A DNA stretch of 64,000 nt from positions 248,001-312,000 of the forward strand of contig NZ_JAUSYC010000001.1 of the NCBI RefSeq assembly GCF_030816485.1, in the 5' to 3' direction. A program made the translations under genes and the position numbers. Below, piece after piece: positions 34,811-46,600 of the stretch (positions are counted from its first letter, which is position 1; each line of letters opens with the position of its first letter). The notes beneath the pieces are model-generated. The model did not search any database, was not told the DNA's origin, and saw only the letters and a list, made by a program, of their open reading frames with translations. The DNA is from Arthrobacter sp. B1I2 (lineage in GTDB: Bacteria; Actinomycetota; Actinomycetes; Actinomycetales; Micrococcaceae).

Positions 34811-37107
34811 CAGTGCCGGGTCCGTTCCAGGCGGGCCTCGGCGGGCACTTTCTCCCACTGAGCGGCCAGTTCACGTTCGGCGGCGGTGGGCACCAGCCCG
34901 GCGGGGGCGAAGACGCGGGACGGACCAGCCGGATCCTCGTTGTCGGTGGTGGCTGTCCCGGCGGCCCTGTCCCGGAACGCCTTGACCGTGGCGAGTACCG
35001 CCGTCGCAATCACAATGATGCTGAGCACCACGAAGATCACGGACAGCCAGCCCTGGATGGCGGTGTTGCGGACCACAGCTTCCATGGCGGCCACAGTCTT
35101 GGCGGTGCCGAACTCTGTCTTGCCGTCGGCCAGCGCCTTGCTGAAGGCTGCGTTGTTCGCGAAATACCCCACGGCAGGGACGGGCGAGAAGATCTTCTGG
35201 TAGCTGGCCGTAATGGTAACCACCGCGGCGAAGGCCAGCGGCAGGGCGACGATCCACAGGTACTTGAACGTGCCGCGCTTGGCGACGATGGCCAGGCAGA
35301 CGGCCAGGGCAATGGCGGCAAGCAGTTGGTTGGCGATGCCGAACAGCGGGAACAGAGTGTTGATGCCGCCCAGCGGGTCGGTGACGCCCATCAGCAGCAC
35401 GGCGCCCCAGGCTGCCACCATGATCGCGGTGCACAGCCAGGCGCCCGGCCGCCAGGAGGCTTCCTTGAATTTGGGTACGAAGTTGCCGATGGAATCCTGC
35501 AGCATGAACCGGGCCACTCGGGTGCCGGCGTCCACCGCGGTGAGGATGAAGAGGGCTTCGAACATGATGGCGAAGTGGTACCAGAAGGCCATCATGGCCG
35601 TCCCGCCGATGAACTGCTGCATGATGTGGGCCAGCCCCACGGCCAGGGTGGGGGCGCCGCCGGTCCGGGACACGATGCTCTGCTCGCCCACGTTGGCGGC
35701 GGTTTCGCTCAGCAGGCCGGGCGTGATGTTGACGCCGCTGAGGCCCAGGCCGTTGACCCAGGTAGCGGCCGTTTCCACAGTCCCGCCCGTCAGTGCCGCG
35801 GGGGCGTTCATGGCGAAGTAGAGGCCGCGGTCGATCGAGATTGCTGCCACCAGGGCCATGATGGCTACGAAGGATTCCATGAGCATGCCGCCGTAGCCGA
35901 TGTAGCGTGTCTGCCGTTCCTTCTCCACCAGTTTGGGGGTGGTTCCGGAGGAGATCAGCGCGTGGAAGCCGGAGAGGGCACCGCAGGCGATGGTGACGAA
36001 CAGGAAGGGGAACAGGGCGCCGGGGAATACCGGGCCGTTCTCGCGGCTGGCGAATTCGCTGAACGCCGGAACAGTGATCTCCGGGCGGACCACAATAATG
36101 GCCAGCGCGAGCATGACGATCACGCCGATCTTCATGAACGTGGACAGGTAGTCCCGGGGTGCCAGGAGCAGCCACACGGGCAGGATCGCGGCGATGAAGC
36201 CGTAGACGATGAGGCCCCAGGCGATGGTCACCTTGTCCAGGTGGAATACGGTGGCACCCCATTCGGTCTGGGCCACCAGGCCGCCGCCGATGATGGCGGC
36301 CATCAGCAGGACGAAGCCAATGATCGAGACTTCCATGACCTTGCCGGGGCGCAGGTAACGGAGGTAGACGCCCATGAACAGGGCGATGGGGATGGTCATG
36401 CCGACGGAGAACACGCCCCACGGGCTTTCACCCAGGGCATTGACGACGACGAGCGCCAGGATGGCCACGATGATCACCATGATGAGCAGGGTGGCGATGA
36501 GGGCGGCCGTGCCGCCGATGACGCCGAGTTCCTCGCGGGCCATCTGGCCGAGGGAGCGGCCGCCGCGGCGCATGGAGAAGAACATCACCAGGTAGTCCTG
36601 GACCGCACCGGCGAAGACGACGCCGACGATGATCCAGATGGTGCCGGGTAGGTAGCCCATCTGGGCTGCGATGACCGGTCCCACCAGGGGGCCGGCGCCG
36701 GCGATGGCGGCGAAGTGGTGGCCGAACAGGACGTTGCGGTCCGTGCGGACGTAGTCCTTGCCGTCCGCCTTGTATTCGGCGGGGGTGGCGCGGCGGTCGT
36801 CGGGCCTGGTGATGTAGCGCTCGATCACCTTGGAGTAGAAACGGTACCCGATGAGGTAGGTGCACACGGAGGCAAAGACGAACCAGATGGCGTTGACGGT
36901 TTCACCGCGGACGATCGCCAGCATGAACCATGCCACCCCGCCGAGCAGGGCGATGGCGGCCCATAGCGCGATCTTGCCTGGCGTCCATCTCCGGTCTTCG
37001 GCTTCGAGCCGTGCCTCGTCCACAGCGGGCGGGGGAAGATCCGGGTCCGTAGCCAGCCCGCCCTCCGCCCGGGATCCGCTCTTCCGCTGGTCAGGCACTC
37101 CGGCCAT
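34810..37107 (-). CDS. cstA: Carbon starvation protein A, pyruvate/peptide transporter
   Basis: Inner-membrane transporter of the CstA/BtsT family, 765 residues with about 16-18 hydrophobic helices. Family segments include NAIWFVFASVCTYLIGYRFY, NVLFGHHFAAIAGAGPLVGP, GTIWIIVGVVFAGAVQDYLV and GALSGFHALISSGTTPK; the extended C-terminus is Pro/Ala rich. The ATG at 37107 has an excellent AAGGAGGAGAC site. It is coupled to ybdD by a TGATG overlap. Homologues import pyruvate or peptides during carbon limitation; pckG, which belongs to the same starvation/gluconeogenic theme, lies elsewhere in the window. Confidence 0.95.
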   Translation of the reverse strand: MAGVPDQRKSGSRAEGGLATDPDLPPPAVDEARLEAEDRRWTPGKIALWAAIALLGGVAWFMLAIVRGETVNAIWFVFASVCTYLIGYRFYSKVIERYITRPDDRRATPAEYKADGKDYVRTDRNVLFGHHFAAIAGAGPLVGPVIAAQMGYLPGTIWIIVGVVFAGAVQDYLVMFFSMRRGGRSLGQMAREELGVIGGTAALIATLLIMVIIVAILALVVVNALGESPWGVFSVGMTIPIALFMGVYLRYLRPGKVMEVSIIGFVLLMAAIIGGGLVAQTEWGATVFHLDKVTIAWGLIVYGFIAAILPVWLLLAPRDYLSTFMKIGVIVMLALAIIVVRPEITVPAFSEFASRENGPVFPGALFPFLFVTIACGALSGFHALISSGTTPKLVEKERQTRYIGYGGMLMESFVAIMALVAAISIDRGLYFAMNAPAALTGGTVETAATWVNGLGLSGVNITPGLLSETAANVGEQSIVSRTGGAPTLAVGLAHIMQQFIGGTAMMAFWYHFAIMFEALFILTAVDAGTRVARFMLQDSIGNFVPKFKEASWRPGAWLCTAIMVAAWGAVLLMGVTDPLGGINTLFPLFGIANQLLAAIALAVCLAIVAKRGTFKYLWIVALPLAFAAVVTITASYQKIFSPVPAVGYFANNAAFSKALADGKTEFGTAKTVAAMEAVVRNTAIQGWLSVIFVVLSIIVIATAVLATVKAFRDRAAGTATTDNEDPAGPSRVFAPAGLVPTAAERELAAQWEKVPAEARLERTRH

Positions 37108-37270
37108 GTCTCCTCCTTGAGAGTTTTCCCGCTTTTGCTATTGGGCACCCTATCAACGCCGCTCCTGCCGGGAACGTCCGACGGCGGCGCGGCGCCGGGC
37201 TGTGCGGTGAGCGGCGGCGGCCCGGCGGTGAATGAGCAGGAACGGGCTTTTACGACGGCGGCCCAACAGT

Positions 37271-37304
37271 AAAAGGCTCCCGTCCGGTATTCCGGACGGG
37301 AGCC
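37271..37304 (-). terminator. Terminator of the DUF1540 gene
   Basis: Perfect 13-bp stem (37275-37287 and 37292-37304, loop TATT) followed on the minus strand by TTTT. It sits 28 bases after the stop codon. Confidence 0.85.
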
Positions 37305-37331
37305 ACGACTTAGGGATGGAAACAGGGAATG

Positions 37332-37616
37332 TCAGGCGTGCGCGTAGGTGAGGCAGTCGGCGTTGTCGGCGCCGGGTCCCACATGCACCTCAGGAGCGTT
37401 GCACATCAGGTGGTCGTTGTGGACGCACTCGGCACGCTGGCAGGCGCCGACATCCGCCAGTACCTTGGGAAGGCCGCCGTGGATGCCGGTTTCAATGAAC
37501 GTGGCGCAGGATGCGTGGTCCTGCGTGCCCGCAACGGTGATGGCGTGCGCGGTGCAGCCTTCGTGGTCGTTGAATGAACAACGGGTGACACTGCAGTCTG
37601 CAACGTGTGTTGTCAT
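37332..37616 (-). CDS. DUF1540 protein with duplicated Cys motif
   Basis: A 94-residue protein with two similar cysteine-rich halves: DCSVTRCSFNDHEGCTAHAI...CATF, then CQRAECVHNDHLMCNAPEV...CLTY. Each half has four Cys arranged as in DUF1540, so each probably binds one zinc or iron ion. The ATG at 37616 has a strong GGAGGAA site, suggesting high expression. It stands alone between cstA (transcribed away on the same strand) and the ABC permease, and is followed by a clean terminator. Function unknown; members occur in sporulating Firmicutes and many actinobacteria. Confidence 0.85.
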   Translation of the reverse strand: MTTHVADCSVTRCSFNDHEGCTAHAITVAGTQDHASCATFIETGIHGGLPKVLADVGACQRAECVHNDHLMCNAPEVHVGPGADNADCLTYAHA

Positions 37617-37710
37617 GAGGTTCCTCCGTTAAGTTCCCCCGCCCGGCCGGCGGCTTCTGCACCCCACCGTAGGCCTCATGCCGGCGATCAAAAAGACCCA
37701 ATAATGTTTC

Positions 37711-40583
37711 CTAATGCCGCTGGCCCAGGCCGCGCCGGGACAGGGGCAGGCCGGAGCGGGTGAAAGTCCAGGCGAGGGCCGCTCCGGCCAAGGGCACGGC
37801 CGACACGAGGACAGTCAGCTGCAGCCAGGGAACCTCCACCGCATGCCGCATCTCCGTGGACAGGACAAGGAGGACCGCCGGAACCAATCCGGCCAGCGCC
37901 CCCAGGACAGCACCGACGCCACTTGTGAAAAGGGCCTGCGAACCTGCCAAAGCCTTGCGCAGCCTTGGCGAGGCACCCACCCCGGCAAGGGTGGCGTGGT
38001 CCTTGCGGCCGTCCGCCAGGGACAGCCCGGTGGTAATGCCCGCTGCGCTGAACGTGATGAGCGCACTGGCGGCAACAATGGACCAGTTGATCCACCCGTT
38101 GGCCTGCGAAAGCCCGGGCTCAACCTGGAAACCCATCCCGGGCTGCTTGTAGACCGCCGCGGCAGCTGCGGCGGCGGCATCGGCCTGGGCTTCAGACGGG
38201 TACTTTGCCAGCTGCACCAACAGTCCGGCCGGCGCCGGGTGCAGCCCCAGCCTCTCAGCGGTTTCCGGCGAGACAACGCCGTAATAGGGAACGGGGACAA
38301 CCGGTTCGAGCACTGCCGCGGCGAGGGAATCGCTCCTGACCGTTGCGTGGACAGAGGCGGGTCCTGACGCGGCCGGCACCTGCGTCCGCACGTCCTGTGC
38401 CTGCAGCAGCACCTGTCCCCCGCTGACGAAGACCGGATTGGTGACAACCATCCCGCCCGCCTTCAACACCCCCAACGCCTCGGCTGAAGCATCACGTCCC
38501 AGCACGGCACGGATGTCCGCTTCGCCGCCCACCAGGATGGCCTGGTCGGACGCCTCTTGGCGGGCCATTGAACCCCGGCACCGCCAGTCCCCTCGATCCG
38601 TCATCCTTCCCTGCGGCGTTCGAGGGCACTCGTTGGCTTGGGGCTTGGCCAGTGAATACCTGAGGCAATTGCTGGCGGCCGTCCGGGCAGGCAGGGCCAG
38701 GTCGTTGGGACCATAAGTGCACGTGCGGAGACTTTCCGGTGCCGTCACGACATGTGTCCAGTCAACAGTTCCCAAGGCATCGGCCACGGCACTGGAGAGC
38801 ACGGCCGGATCCACCTGCACCGGAGGCCGAGGCCGCCTGCTGCCGTCGAGGGGCGACGGCGGCTGGTCCACTGCCAGCGGCAGGTACGCCTGGTTTTCCA
38901 ACCCGCTCCAATAATGTGATTCCCGAAGTCCCGCCTGCTGGCTGGCTGAGAGCACCAAAGCGGCACTTGCCAGCGTGGCGGCCGCGAGCACGGCGGCAAC
39001 GGCCGGAACGCTCCGGCCGCGGTTCCTGGCCGAGTCCCGTGCCGCCATCCGAAGGGGCAGGGACAGCCACTGCGTCCGCGACGTCAAGCGGAGGATGACC
39101 CAGCCCGTCAGCAGCACCAGGCCGATAACAGCCAGCACGGCCCCCAGTATCAGCAGCGTAACCACCAGGGGCAGCTGCTCCGCCTGCCGGTCCGGGTCCG
39201 CGGTGGACCCGCTGAGCAGCCAGCCGGCTGCCAGCAGTCCGGCGGCAAGCATCAGCGTGACCACACCGATCAGGGTTGTCCACCGCCCCCTCCCGGCCGG
39301 CGCCCGCCCGGACTTGAGCGCACCCAGCACCGCCTGGCGGGAAACCTGGCGGGCGGGCACCACGGCCGCGAGGACGCAGGACGCCAGGCCCATCGCCATG
39401 GCGACGGGCGTCAGCAGGAATTCCGGATGCAGGCCCGCCATGCGTGCGGAACCCGTGGCGCGGACTGCCTGGACGACGACGGCTGCGGCCCCCAGCCCCA
39501 CCGCGGCGCCTGCCGCCACGGCAAGGCCGCCAAGCCAGAGCCCGGCTGCCGTGACGACGGCACCGATGGTGGAACTTTCAGCCCCCGCCGAGGCCAGAAG
39601 TGCCAGCTCCCGCACCTGCCGCTTGGCCCCGACAGCGAACGCAGCGCCCGCCAGCAGGCCCACCTCCAGCAGTGCGAGCGCACCGACCAGGCCGAAGGTG
39701 GCGTAAACGGCCACCGCCGTGGAGGAATCGTCCCGCGGCCGGGAACCCGGAACGGTCCGCTCCCCAGGGGGCGGGGGATTCAACACGACGCTGCGGGACA
39801 GCACACCCACGCCCTTGCTGTTGGCCTCCCTGATGAGCTGCCAGGTGACCGGTTCCGGTCCCGCAAGGTAGTAGGACACGGACTGGCGGGTCTGCGGTCC
39901 GGGGTTAAGGTCCGCAGGCACCTGCCTGGCCTGGAGGTACAGGAAGCTGTTGCTGTCCGCGGCGCCGGCGTCGCGGATGGTGCCCACCGGGACAAAGGTT
40001 CCTGCCGACGTCGTAAATTCCTGTCCCACGGTTAGGTGGAAACGCTCCATCAGCCCGGGTGAAGCCAGCACCTCCGCACCGCCGCGGGGCGCCCGCCCGT
40101 CCAGGAGGCGGAACTTGCCGGTGAAGGCCGGGTTGAGCGCATCCACTTCCCTGCCCTGCAGTGAAACGAGCGCCTCCCCCACGCTGGTGGTCAGCGTAAG
40201 CATCCTCTGCGGCAGGACTTCGTAGCCTGCGGGAATGACATCGCGCGGATCGCTTGGCCGGAAGTCCGGATCAGAGCGGCCGGTACTGGAGGCGACCACG
40301 GCGTCGTTGAGTGGGTCCTGGAGCGAGTCCGCGTTGGGAACCGGCAGGACGCTGAACCTTGCCTGCGTGTTGCCCAGTTCGTAACGGGCAATCTCCCCTG
40401 GTGTCCGCTGCGAGCTCTGGTAGAGGGTGGCGGCCCCGGTCAACCCGGCCACGGGCAACATGATCAGAAGGATGATGAGGAGCGACCGCCCCTTGTGGCG
40501 GACGATGTCGCGGCGGGCCAGCCGCAGGGCAACCCGATAGCTGCCCCGGCGGCCTCGTGGCACCGGAGCCAGGTCCACCGGCA

Positions 40584-40584
<1 letters not shown>
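37711..40584 (-). CDS. FtsX-type ABC transporter permease (MacB-like, duplicated)
   Basis: A 957-residue permease with two FtsX-like modules: an N-terminal helix (HKGRSLLIILLIMLPVAGLTG), a large extracytoplasmic domain (about 65-290), three or four helices around 300-520, a second extracellular domain and a last helix group (about 820-950). The extracytoplasmic segments carry several Cys pairs. Its ATG overlaps the stop of the ATPase gene (TGATG). With the ATPase and PadR regulator it forms a three-gene operon typical of antibiotic or envelope-stress export, but the substrate is unknown. Confidence 0.85.
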
Positions 40585-41317
<733 letters not shown>

Positions 41318-41321
<4 letters not shown>

Positions 41322-41923
41322 CGGCGGCTGTCCGCGTTGAGCGGGGCGTCTTCCGTGGCCCCATTGGATGGTTTCCTGGCTGCAGCAGCGGCCGCGGCCT
41401 GCGCCTGCTGGACCATCCTGGCTTCGCAGAGGTCCAGCCAGCGGACTTCCGCCTCGGTCTGGAAGATCAGGGAATCGAGGACCAGCAGCCAGGCGGTGTC
41501 CGTGGCGCGCTGGTTTGCAGCCGTGTCGCGGCGCGCTTTCGTGTAGTCCTGCAGGGCCCTGATGGACGCCACCCGCTGGGCCTGGATAATTGCCTGGACA
41601 TCCACCCCGGGCAGGGTGACGGCGAGCGCGAGCTTGATGGCGAGCTCATTGCGCGGCGGGTTGTTCCGCTCCACGGGGGCAGCAAACCAGCTCCGCACCT
41701 CGGCCTTGCCGGCGGCGGTGATGCTGTACACCACGTGCCCTTCGCCGTCGTCGCCTTCCCTGGCCACCAGGGCATCGCGTTCCAGCCGGTCAAGGGTGGT
41801 GTACACCTGCCCGATGTTCAGGGGCCAGGTGGCTCCGGTGCGGTTCTCGAACTCGACCCGCAGCTGGTAGCCGTAGCGCGGCTGGTCCTGCAGCAGGGCG
41901 AGGAGGCTGTGGCGAATGGACAT
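41318..41923 (-). CDS. PadR-family transcriptional regulator
   Basis: A 201-residue winged-helix repressor. The HTH domain (1-90) shows LLALLQDQPRYGYQLRVEFE and NIGQVYTTLDRLERDALVA, followed by the beta wing DGEGHVVYSITAAGKAEVRSW; the C-terminal half is a helical dimerisation (Vir-type) domain with Ala-rich tail. GGGGAG precedes the ATG at 41923. It heads the PadR-ATPase-permease operon, a standard arrangement in which the regulator represses the transporter until the inducer binds. Operator not identified in the 120 bases upstream. Confidence 0.92.
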
Positions 41924-42044
41924 TTTGCTCCCCCGGGCTGGTCACTACCGGTATGCACAGGCCCCCAAGACCCGTGCATACCGCGTATAGTCACCCTAGC
42001 GCCCCGGACAGCGGGATGCAATACCGGGTATGCAAGGCGGCTTG

Positions 42045-43028
42045 CTACATAACCAGGAGGACCTTGCCCACATGGTCGCCGCTGTCGAAATAGCGGTGGG
42101 CCTCAGCCACCTGGTCCAGCGGGAATGTCTTGGCAACCAGCGGGCGGATCCTGCCATCGGCCACCAGCGGCCAGACGGCGTCCCGGACAGCAGCCATAAT
42201 GGCACCCTTTTCCGCCACCGGCCTGGGCCTCAGGGCAGTGGCCACCACTGCCGCACGCTTCTTCAGCAGCAGCCCCAGGTCCAGCTCGCCCTTGGTGCCG
42301 CCCTGCAGGCCGATCACCACCAGGCGCCCGTAATCAGCCAGGGCGTCCACGTTTTGCTGGAGGTACTTGGCGCCCACCACATCCAGGATGACGTCCGCCC
42401 CCTTGCCGGCGTTCTGCCGGCGAAGGCTCTCCGGAAAGTCCTCCTCGGCGTAATTGATGGCAATGTCCGCCCCGAGGAAGGCTTTGGCGGTGCTGACCTT
42501 CTCGTCGGTACCGGCCGTGGCAGCCACCCTGGCGCCGAACGCCTTGGCGAGCTGGATGGCCATGGTGCCGATACCGCCGGTGGCCCCGTGGATAAGGACG
42601 GTCTCTCCCGGCTGCAGCTGCGCCGTCATGACCAGGTTCGAGTAAACCGTGGCGGCCACCTCGGGCAATGAAGCCGCAGTGACCAGGTCCACCCCTTCCG
42701 GCACCCGCAGTACCTGCTCGGCCGGAACTGCCACCTGCTGGGCGTAGCCGCCGCCGGCCAGCAGGGCCACCACCTTGTCCCCCAGCGAGAAGGGCTTGCT
42801 GACGCCTGGCCCAAAGCCCGCAATCCGACCCGACACTTCCAGCCCGGGGATCTCTGAAGCGCCCGGAGGCGGAGGGTAGAAACCCCGGCGCTGCTGGACA
42901 TCGGCCCGGTTCAGGCCGGCAGCCACCACATCAATCAACACTTCACCCTGGCCGGGCACCGGAGCATCCACGTCCCGGACTTCCAGCACTTCCGGGCCGC
43001 CCGGCTCCGATATGTAGACGGCTTTCAT
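42045..43028 (-). CDS. NAD(P)H:quinone oxidoreductase, zeta-crystallin-like MDR family
   Basis: A 327-residue medium-chain reductase lacking zinc ligands. It begins KAVYISEPGGPEVLEVRD; LNRADVQQRRGFYPPPPG is typical of PIG3/QOR-like proteins, and the nucleotide-binding loop is VLIHGATGGIGTMAIQLAKA. The start ATG 43028 has GGAGAGG upstream; the frame continues open through the tRNA-Ser gene on the other strand, but that extension has no coding merit. It probably reduces quinones or alpha,beta-unsaturated carbonyls. Confidence 0.9.
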   Translation of the reverse strand: MKAVYISEPGGPEVLEVRDVDAPVPGQGEVLIDVVAAGLNRADVQQRRGFYPPPPGASEIPGLEVSGRIAGFGPGVSKPFSLGDKVVALLAGGGYAQQVAVPAEQVLRVPEGVDLVTAASLPEVAATVYSNLVMTAQLQPGETVLIHGATGGIGTMAIQLAKAFGARVAATAGTDEKVSTAKAFLGADIAINYAEEDFPESLRRQNAGKGADVILDVVGAKYLQQNVDALADYGRLVVIGLQGGTKGELDLGLLLKKRAAVVATALRPRPVAEKGAIMAAVRDAVWPLVADGRIRPLVAKTFPLDQVAEAHRYFDSGDHVGKVLLVM

Positions 43029-43137
43029 GGACCTCTCCCGTTCCTGACTCAAATCCTGGCTGCAACCAGTGTGCACCGGACAGCTTCCCCGGCCCTGTTT
43101 TGTTGCAGGCAAGTGCCTATGAAACACTACTAGCTGA

Positions 43138-43225
43138 GGAAGGTTGTCCGAGCGGCCGAAGGAGCTGGTCTTGAAAACCAGTGTGCGGTAACCCCGTACC
43201 AAGAGTTCGAATCTCTTACCTTCCG
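43138..43225 (+). tRNA. tRNA-Ser (anticodon UGA)
   Basis: Class II tRNA with long variable arm. Acceptor GGAAGGT/ACCTTCC plus G73; anticodon stem CTGGT/ACCAG with loop CTTGAAA gives UGA. T arm AAGAG-TTCGAAT-CTCTT. CCA not encoded. Confidence 0.93.
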
Positions 43226-43231
43226 CAAGGG

Positions 43232-43269
43232 AACCCCTGGCAGCCGGCACCGGCCGCCAGGGGTTTTTT
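43232..43269 (+). terminator. Terminator of tRNA-Ser(UGA)
   Basis: AACCCCTGGC (43232-43241) pairs with GCCAGGGGTT (43256-43265), continuing into a six-T run to 43269. Confidence 0.85.
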
Positions 43270-43654
43270 GCTTTAAGCGGCCAGCCCCGTCCTGCCGTGT
43301 TGCGGAGACGTAAATTCTTTGGAGTAACCCGCCGCCAAACCCAGGACCCAAAGCTACCCGCGGGTATCGTTTGTGATTGCCGGCACACCCCCGTGTTCGC
43401 CGGCGCCATCACTCCCGCCAACAGCACCTCCGGTTCGGGCTACGGAAGCCCCGGGCCGGAGGGCGGGCCGCTCCGCTGGGGAACGTCCCGCCGAATGCAC
43501 GCGCTAGCCACCCTGCGTTCATTCAGTGCTGTTGTCATGAGCCGGACAACCACTTGACCAGGAGCAGGACCCGGGCCGCAGTCCGATCGGCACAACCCGG
43601 ACGCACTCCACCGGGTCCCCCCACCAGGGGACACCTCAATGAAAGTAAGAGCGG
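43270..43654 (+). other. 385-bp gene-free leader upstream of the nuclease gene
   Basis: No supported gene. It holds a perfect 12-bp palindrome TACCCGCGGGTA (43355-43366) and, directly after it, an imperfect hairpin (43373-43412: GTGAT/ATCAC, GCCGGC/GCCGGC, ACAC/GTGT, loop CCCC). Both could be regulatory or a 5' leader structure for the secreted nuclease gene. I found no convincing PHO-box array and no clear promoter. Confidence 0.4.
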
Positions 43655-46600
43655 ATGCATCAAACACCTTGGAAGTTAGCGCTGGGCACAGCGCTGTCCG
43701 CGGGGCTCATCGCCACCCCGCTGGCAGCTGTCCCGGCGGCCGCGGAGGTCTCAGCCGCGGCCGGCACCTCCCCCGTTGTCATCAACGAGGCCTACCTGAG
43801 CGGCGGCAGCAGCGGCGCCGCCTACAAGAACAAGTTCGTGGAGTTGTACAACACCTCCGACGCTCCCGTTTCCCTGGCCGGCTGGTCCGTACAGTACCGC
43901 TCCGGCACCGGCACGGCGGCTCCAACCGGAGTGGCTGCCCTGCAGGGCTCCATCCCCGCCAAGGGCTACTACCTGGTTCAGGGCAGCAGCAATGGCGCCA
44001 CCGGCGCCGACCTGCCGTCGCCGGACCTCGTTGCCGGCGCCCTCAACTTCAGCGGCAGCAACGGCACCATCGTCCTCGCCAAGCAGCCCACCGCCGTCGG
44101 CCTTCCCACCGGCTCCGTGGTGGAAACGGCAGGCGTGGCTGACCTGCTGGGTTACGGCACCTCCAACACCTTCGAAACCCGGGCCGCCGCGGCACCTGCG
44201 TCAAACACCGACGTGAAGAGCCTCAACAGGACCGCCGGCACGGACAGCAACAGCAACGCCGCGGACTTCACCCTCGGTGCCGCCATCACGCCAACGTCCT
44301 CCGGCGGCGCCGCTCCGGATCCGACGCCGGTCCCCACCCCCGACCCGGCAGCCAAAGTCATCGCTGAGATCCAGGGCACCGGGACGGAAAGCCCCCTGAC
44401 AGGCGCCACCGTCACCACCACAGGCAAAGTCACCGCAGCGTTCGCCACGGGCGGGCTCAACGGCTACTACATCCAGACCCCCGGCACGGGCGGAGACCTG
44501 ACGGCCAGCAGCCATGCCGCCTCCGACGGCATCTTCGTCTACTCCCCCGCCACCGTGGGTTCGGTGCAGGCCGGTGACTATGTGCAGGTAACGGGCACCG
44601 TGGCTGAGTACTACGGAATGACCCAGCTCAACGTCACCGCGGCGTCGGGCCTCGTCAAGCTCACCGAAGCCGCACCCGAGGTCAAGCCCACCATCTTCAC
44701 CCTGCCCGCCACCGAGGCTTTCCGTGAGTCATTGGAAGGCATGCTGCTGGCACCTCACGGACCCCTGACCGTGAGCGACAACTACAGCCTGAACCAGTAC
44801 GGCGAGATCGGCCTGGCCGGCGGGACAACCCCGCTGGTGCAGCCCACCGCAGTGGCGCCCTACGGCTCAGCGGAGTACGCCGCCGTCGTGGCTGACAACG
44901 CTGCCCGCGGCATCAAGCTCGACGACGGGTCCAGCACCAACTTCCTCAAGGACGCCGCCACCAAGGCCGAGGTCCTGCCGTACCTCACCACCACGGACCC
45001 CGTCCGGGTGGGCGCACCGGTCAGCTTCGCCACCAACGTGGTGCTGGGCTACGCCAACAACTCCTGGAAGCTCCAGCCCCTGACCCACCTGACCGGGGCC
45101 AATAAGGCGGCGGTCCAACCGGCCACCTTCGGGTCCACCCGTACTGTGGCCCCCGCAGCCGTGGGCGGCAACGTGAAGATCGCCTCCTTCAACGTCCTGA
45201 ACTACTTCCCCACCACGGGCGACACCCTGTCCGGGTGCACGTTCTACGAGGACCGCGAAGGCAACCCGATCACCGTCCGCGGCGGCTGTGACGCCCGCGG
45301 TGCGGCCAACGCGGAGAACTTCAAGCGCCAGCAGGACAAGATCGTCGCCGCGATCACCAAGTCGGGCGCCGACGTGGTGACCCTGATGGAAGTCGAGAAC
45401 TCGGCCCAGTTCGGCAAGAACCGCGACGACGCCCTGGCCAAACTCGTGGAGGCCCTCAACATCCCCACACCCGGCATCTGGGACTACGTCCGCTCACCGG
45501 CCAACGCTCCGCCGCTGACGGACGAGGACATGATCCGCACCGCGTTCATTTTCAAGTTGGCCGTTGCCGAACCCGTGGGTGAATCCATCATCCACAACGA
45601 CACCGTGGCCTTCGCCAGCGCACGCAAGCCGCTGGCCCAGGTGTTCAAGCCCGCCGGCGGTTCTGACGACAAAAAGTTCATCGCCATTGCGAACCACTTC
45701 AAGTCCAAGGGCTCGGCGGCAACGCCGGACGACACGGACAAGGGCCAGGGCGCGTCGAACCTCGCCCGCACCGCCCAGGCCAAGTCACTGCTGGACTTCG
45801 CCAACTCCCTGCAGGCCAGCAAGGGCACCGACAAGGTGTTCCTCATCGGTGATTTCAACTCGTATGGCAAAGAAGACCCGATCAACCTCCTGACCGGCGC
45901 CGGCTACGTCAACCAGGACGACAAGGCACGCAACGCTGACGGCTCAGCCAGGCACTCCTATCTCTTCGGCGGCCTGGTGGGCTCCCTGGACCACATCCTG
46001 GCTTCCCCGGCAGCCAACGCCGTGGTCACCGGAGCGGACATCTGGAACATCAACTCCGTTGAATCCGTGGCGCTGGAATACAGCCGTTACAACAGCAACG
46101 TCACCAACTACTATGTCCCGGACCAGTTCCGTGCCAGTGACCACGACCCCGTGGTGGTGGGGCTGGACCTGCCTTCCGCGCCTGCCAGCGTCGACCTCAA
46201 TTTCCTGAACATCAACGATTTCCACGGCAGGATCGACACCAACACGGTCCAGTTCGCCGGCACCATCGAGAAGCTGCGCGCCGCGGCCGCTCCGGGCGCT
46301 ACCGCGTTCCTGTCCGCGGGTGACAACATCGGCGCCTCCCTGTTCGCCTCCGCGGTTGCCAAGGACCAGCCCACCATTGACGTTTTGAACGCCCTGGAAC
46401 TGAAGGCGTCTGCTGTGGGCAACCACGAGTTCGACGGCGGCTGGGCGGACCTGCGCGACCGCGTCATCGCGGGCGGCACCAACGCCAAGTTCCCGTACCT
46501 GGGTGCGAACGTTTACAGGAAGGGCACCACCGAACCGGTGCTTCCGGAGTACACGGTGCTGGACCTGAACGGCGTGAAGGTTGCCGTCATCGGCACGGTC

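Noticed and set aside
34813..36651. A 612-codon plus-strand frame over cstA
   Set aside because: Antisense to a clear transporter; translation is His/Gly/Glu-rich with no helices or domains.
43029..43427. N-terminal extension of the quinone reductase across the tRNA-Ser gene
   Set aside because: The family start and a good ribosome site are at 43028; the extension covers a tRNA and terminator.
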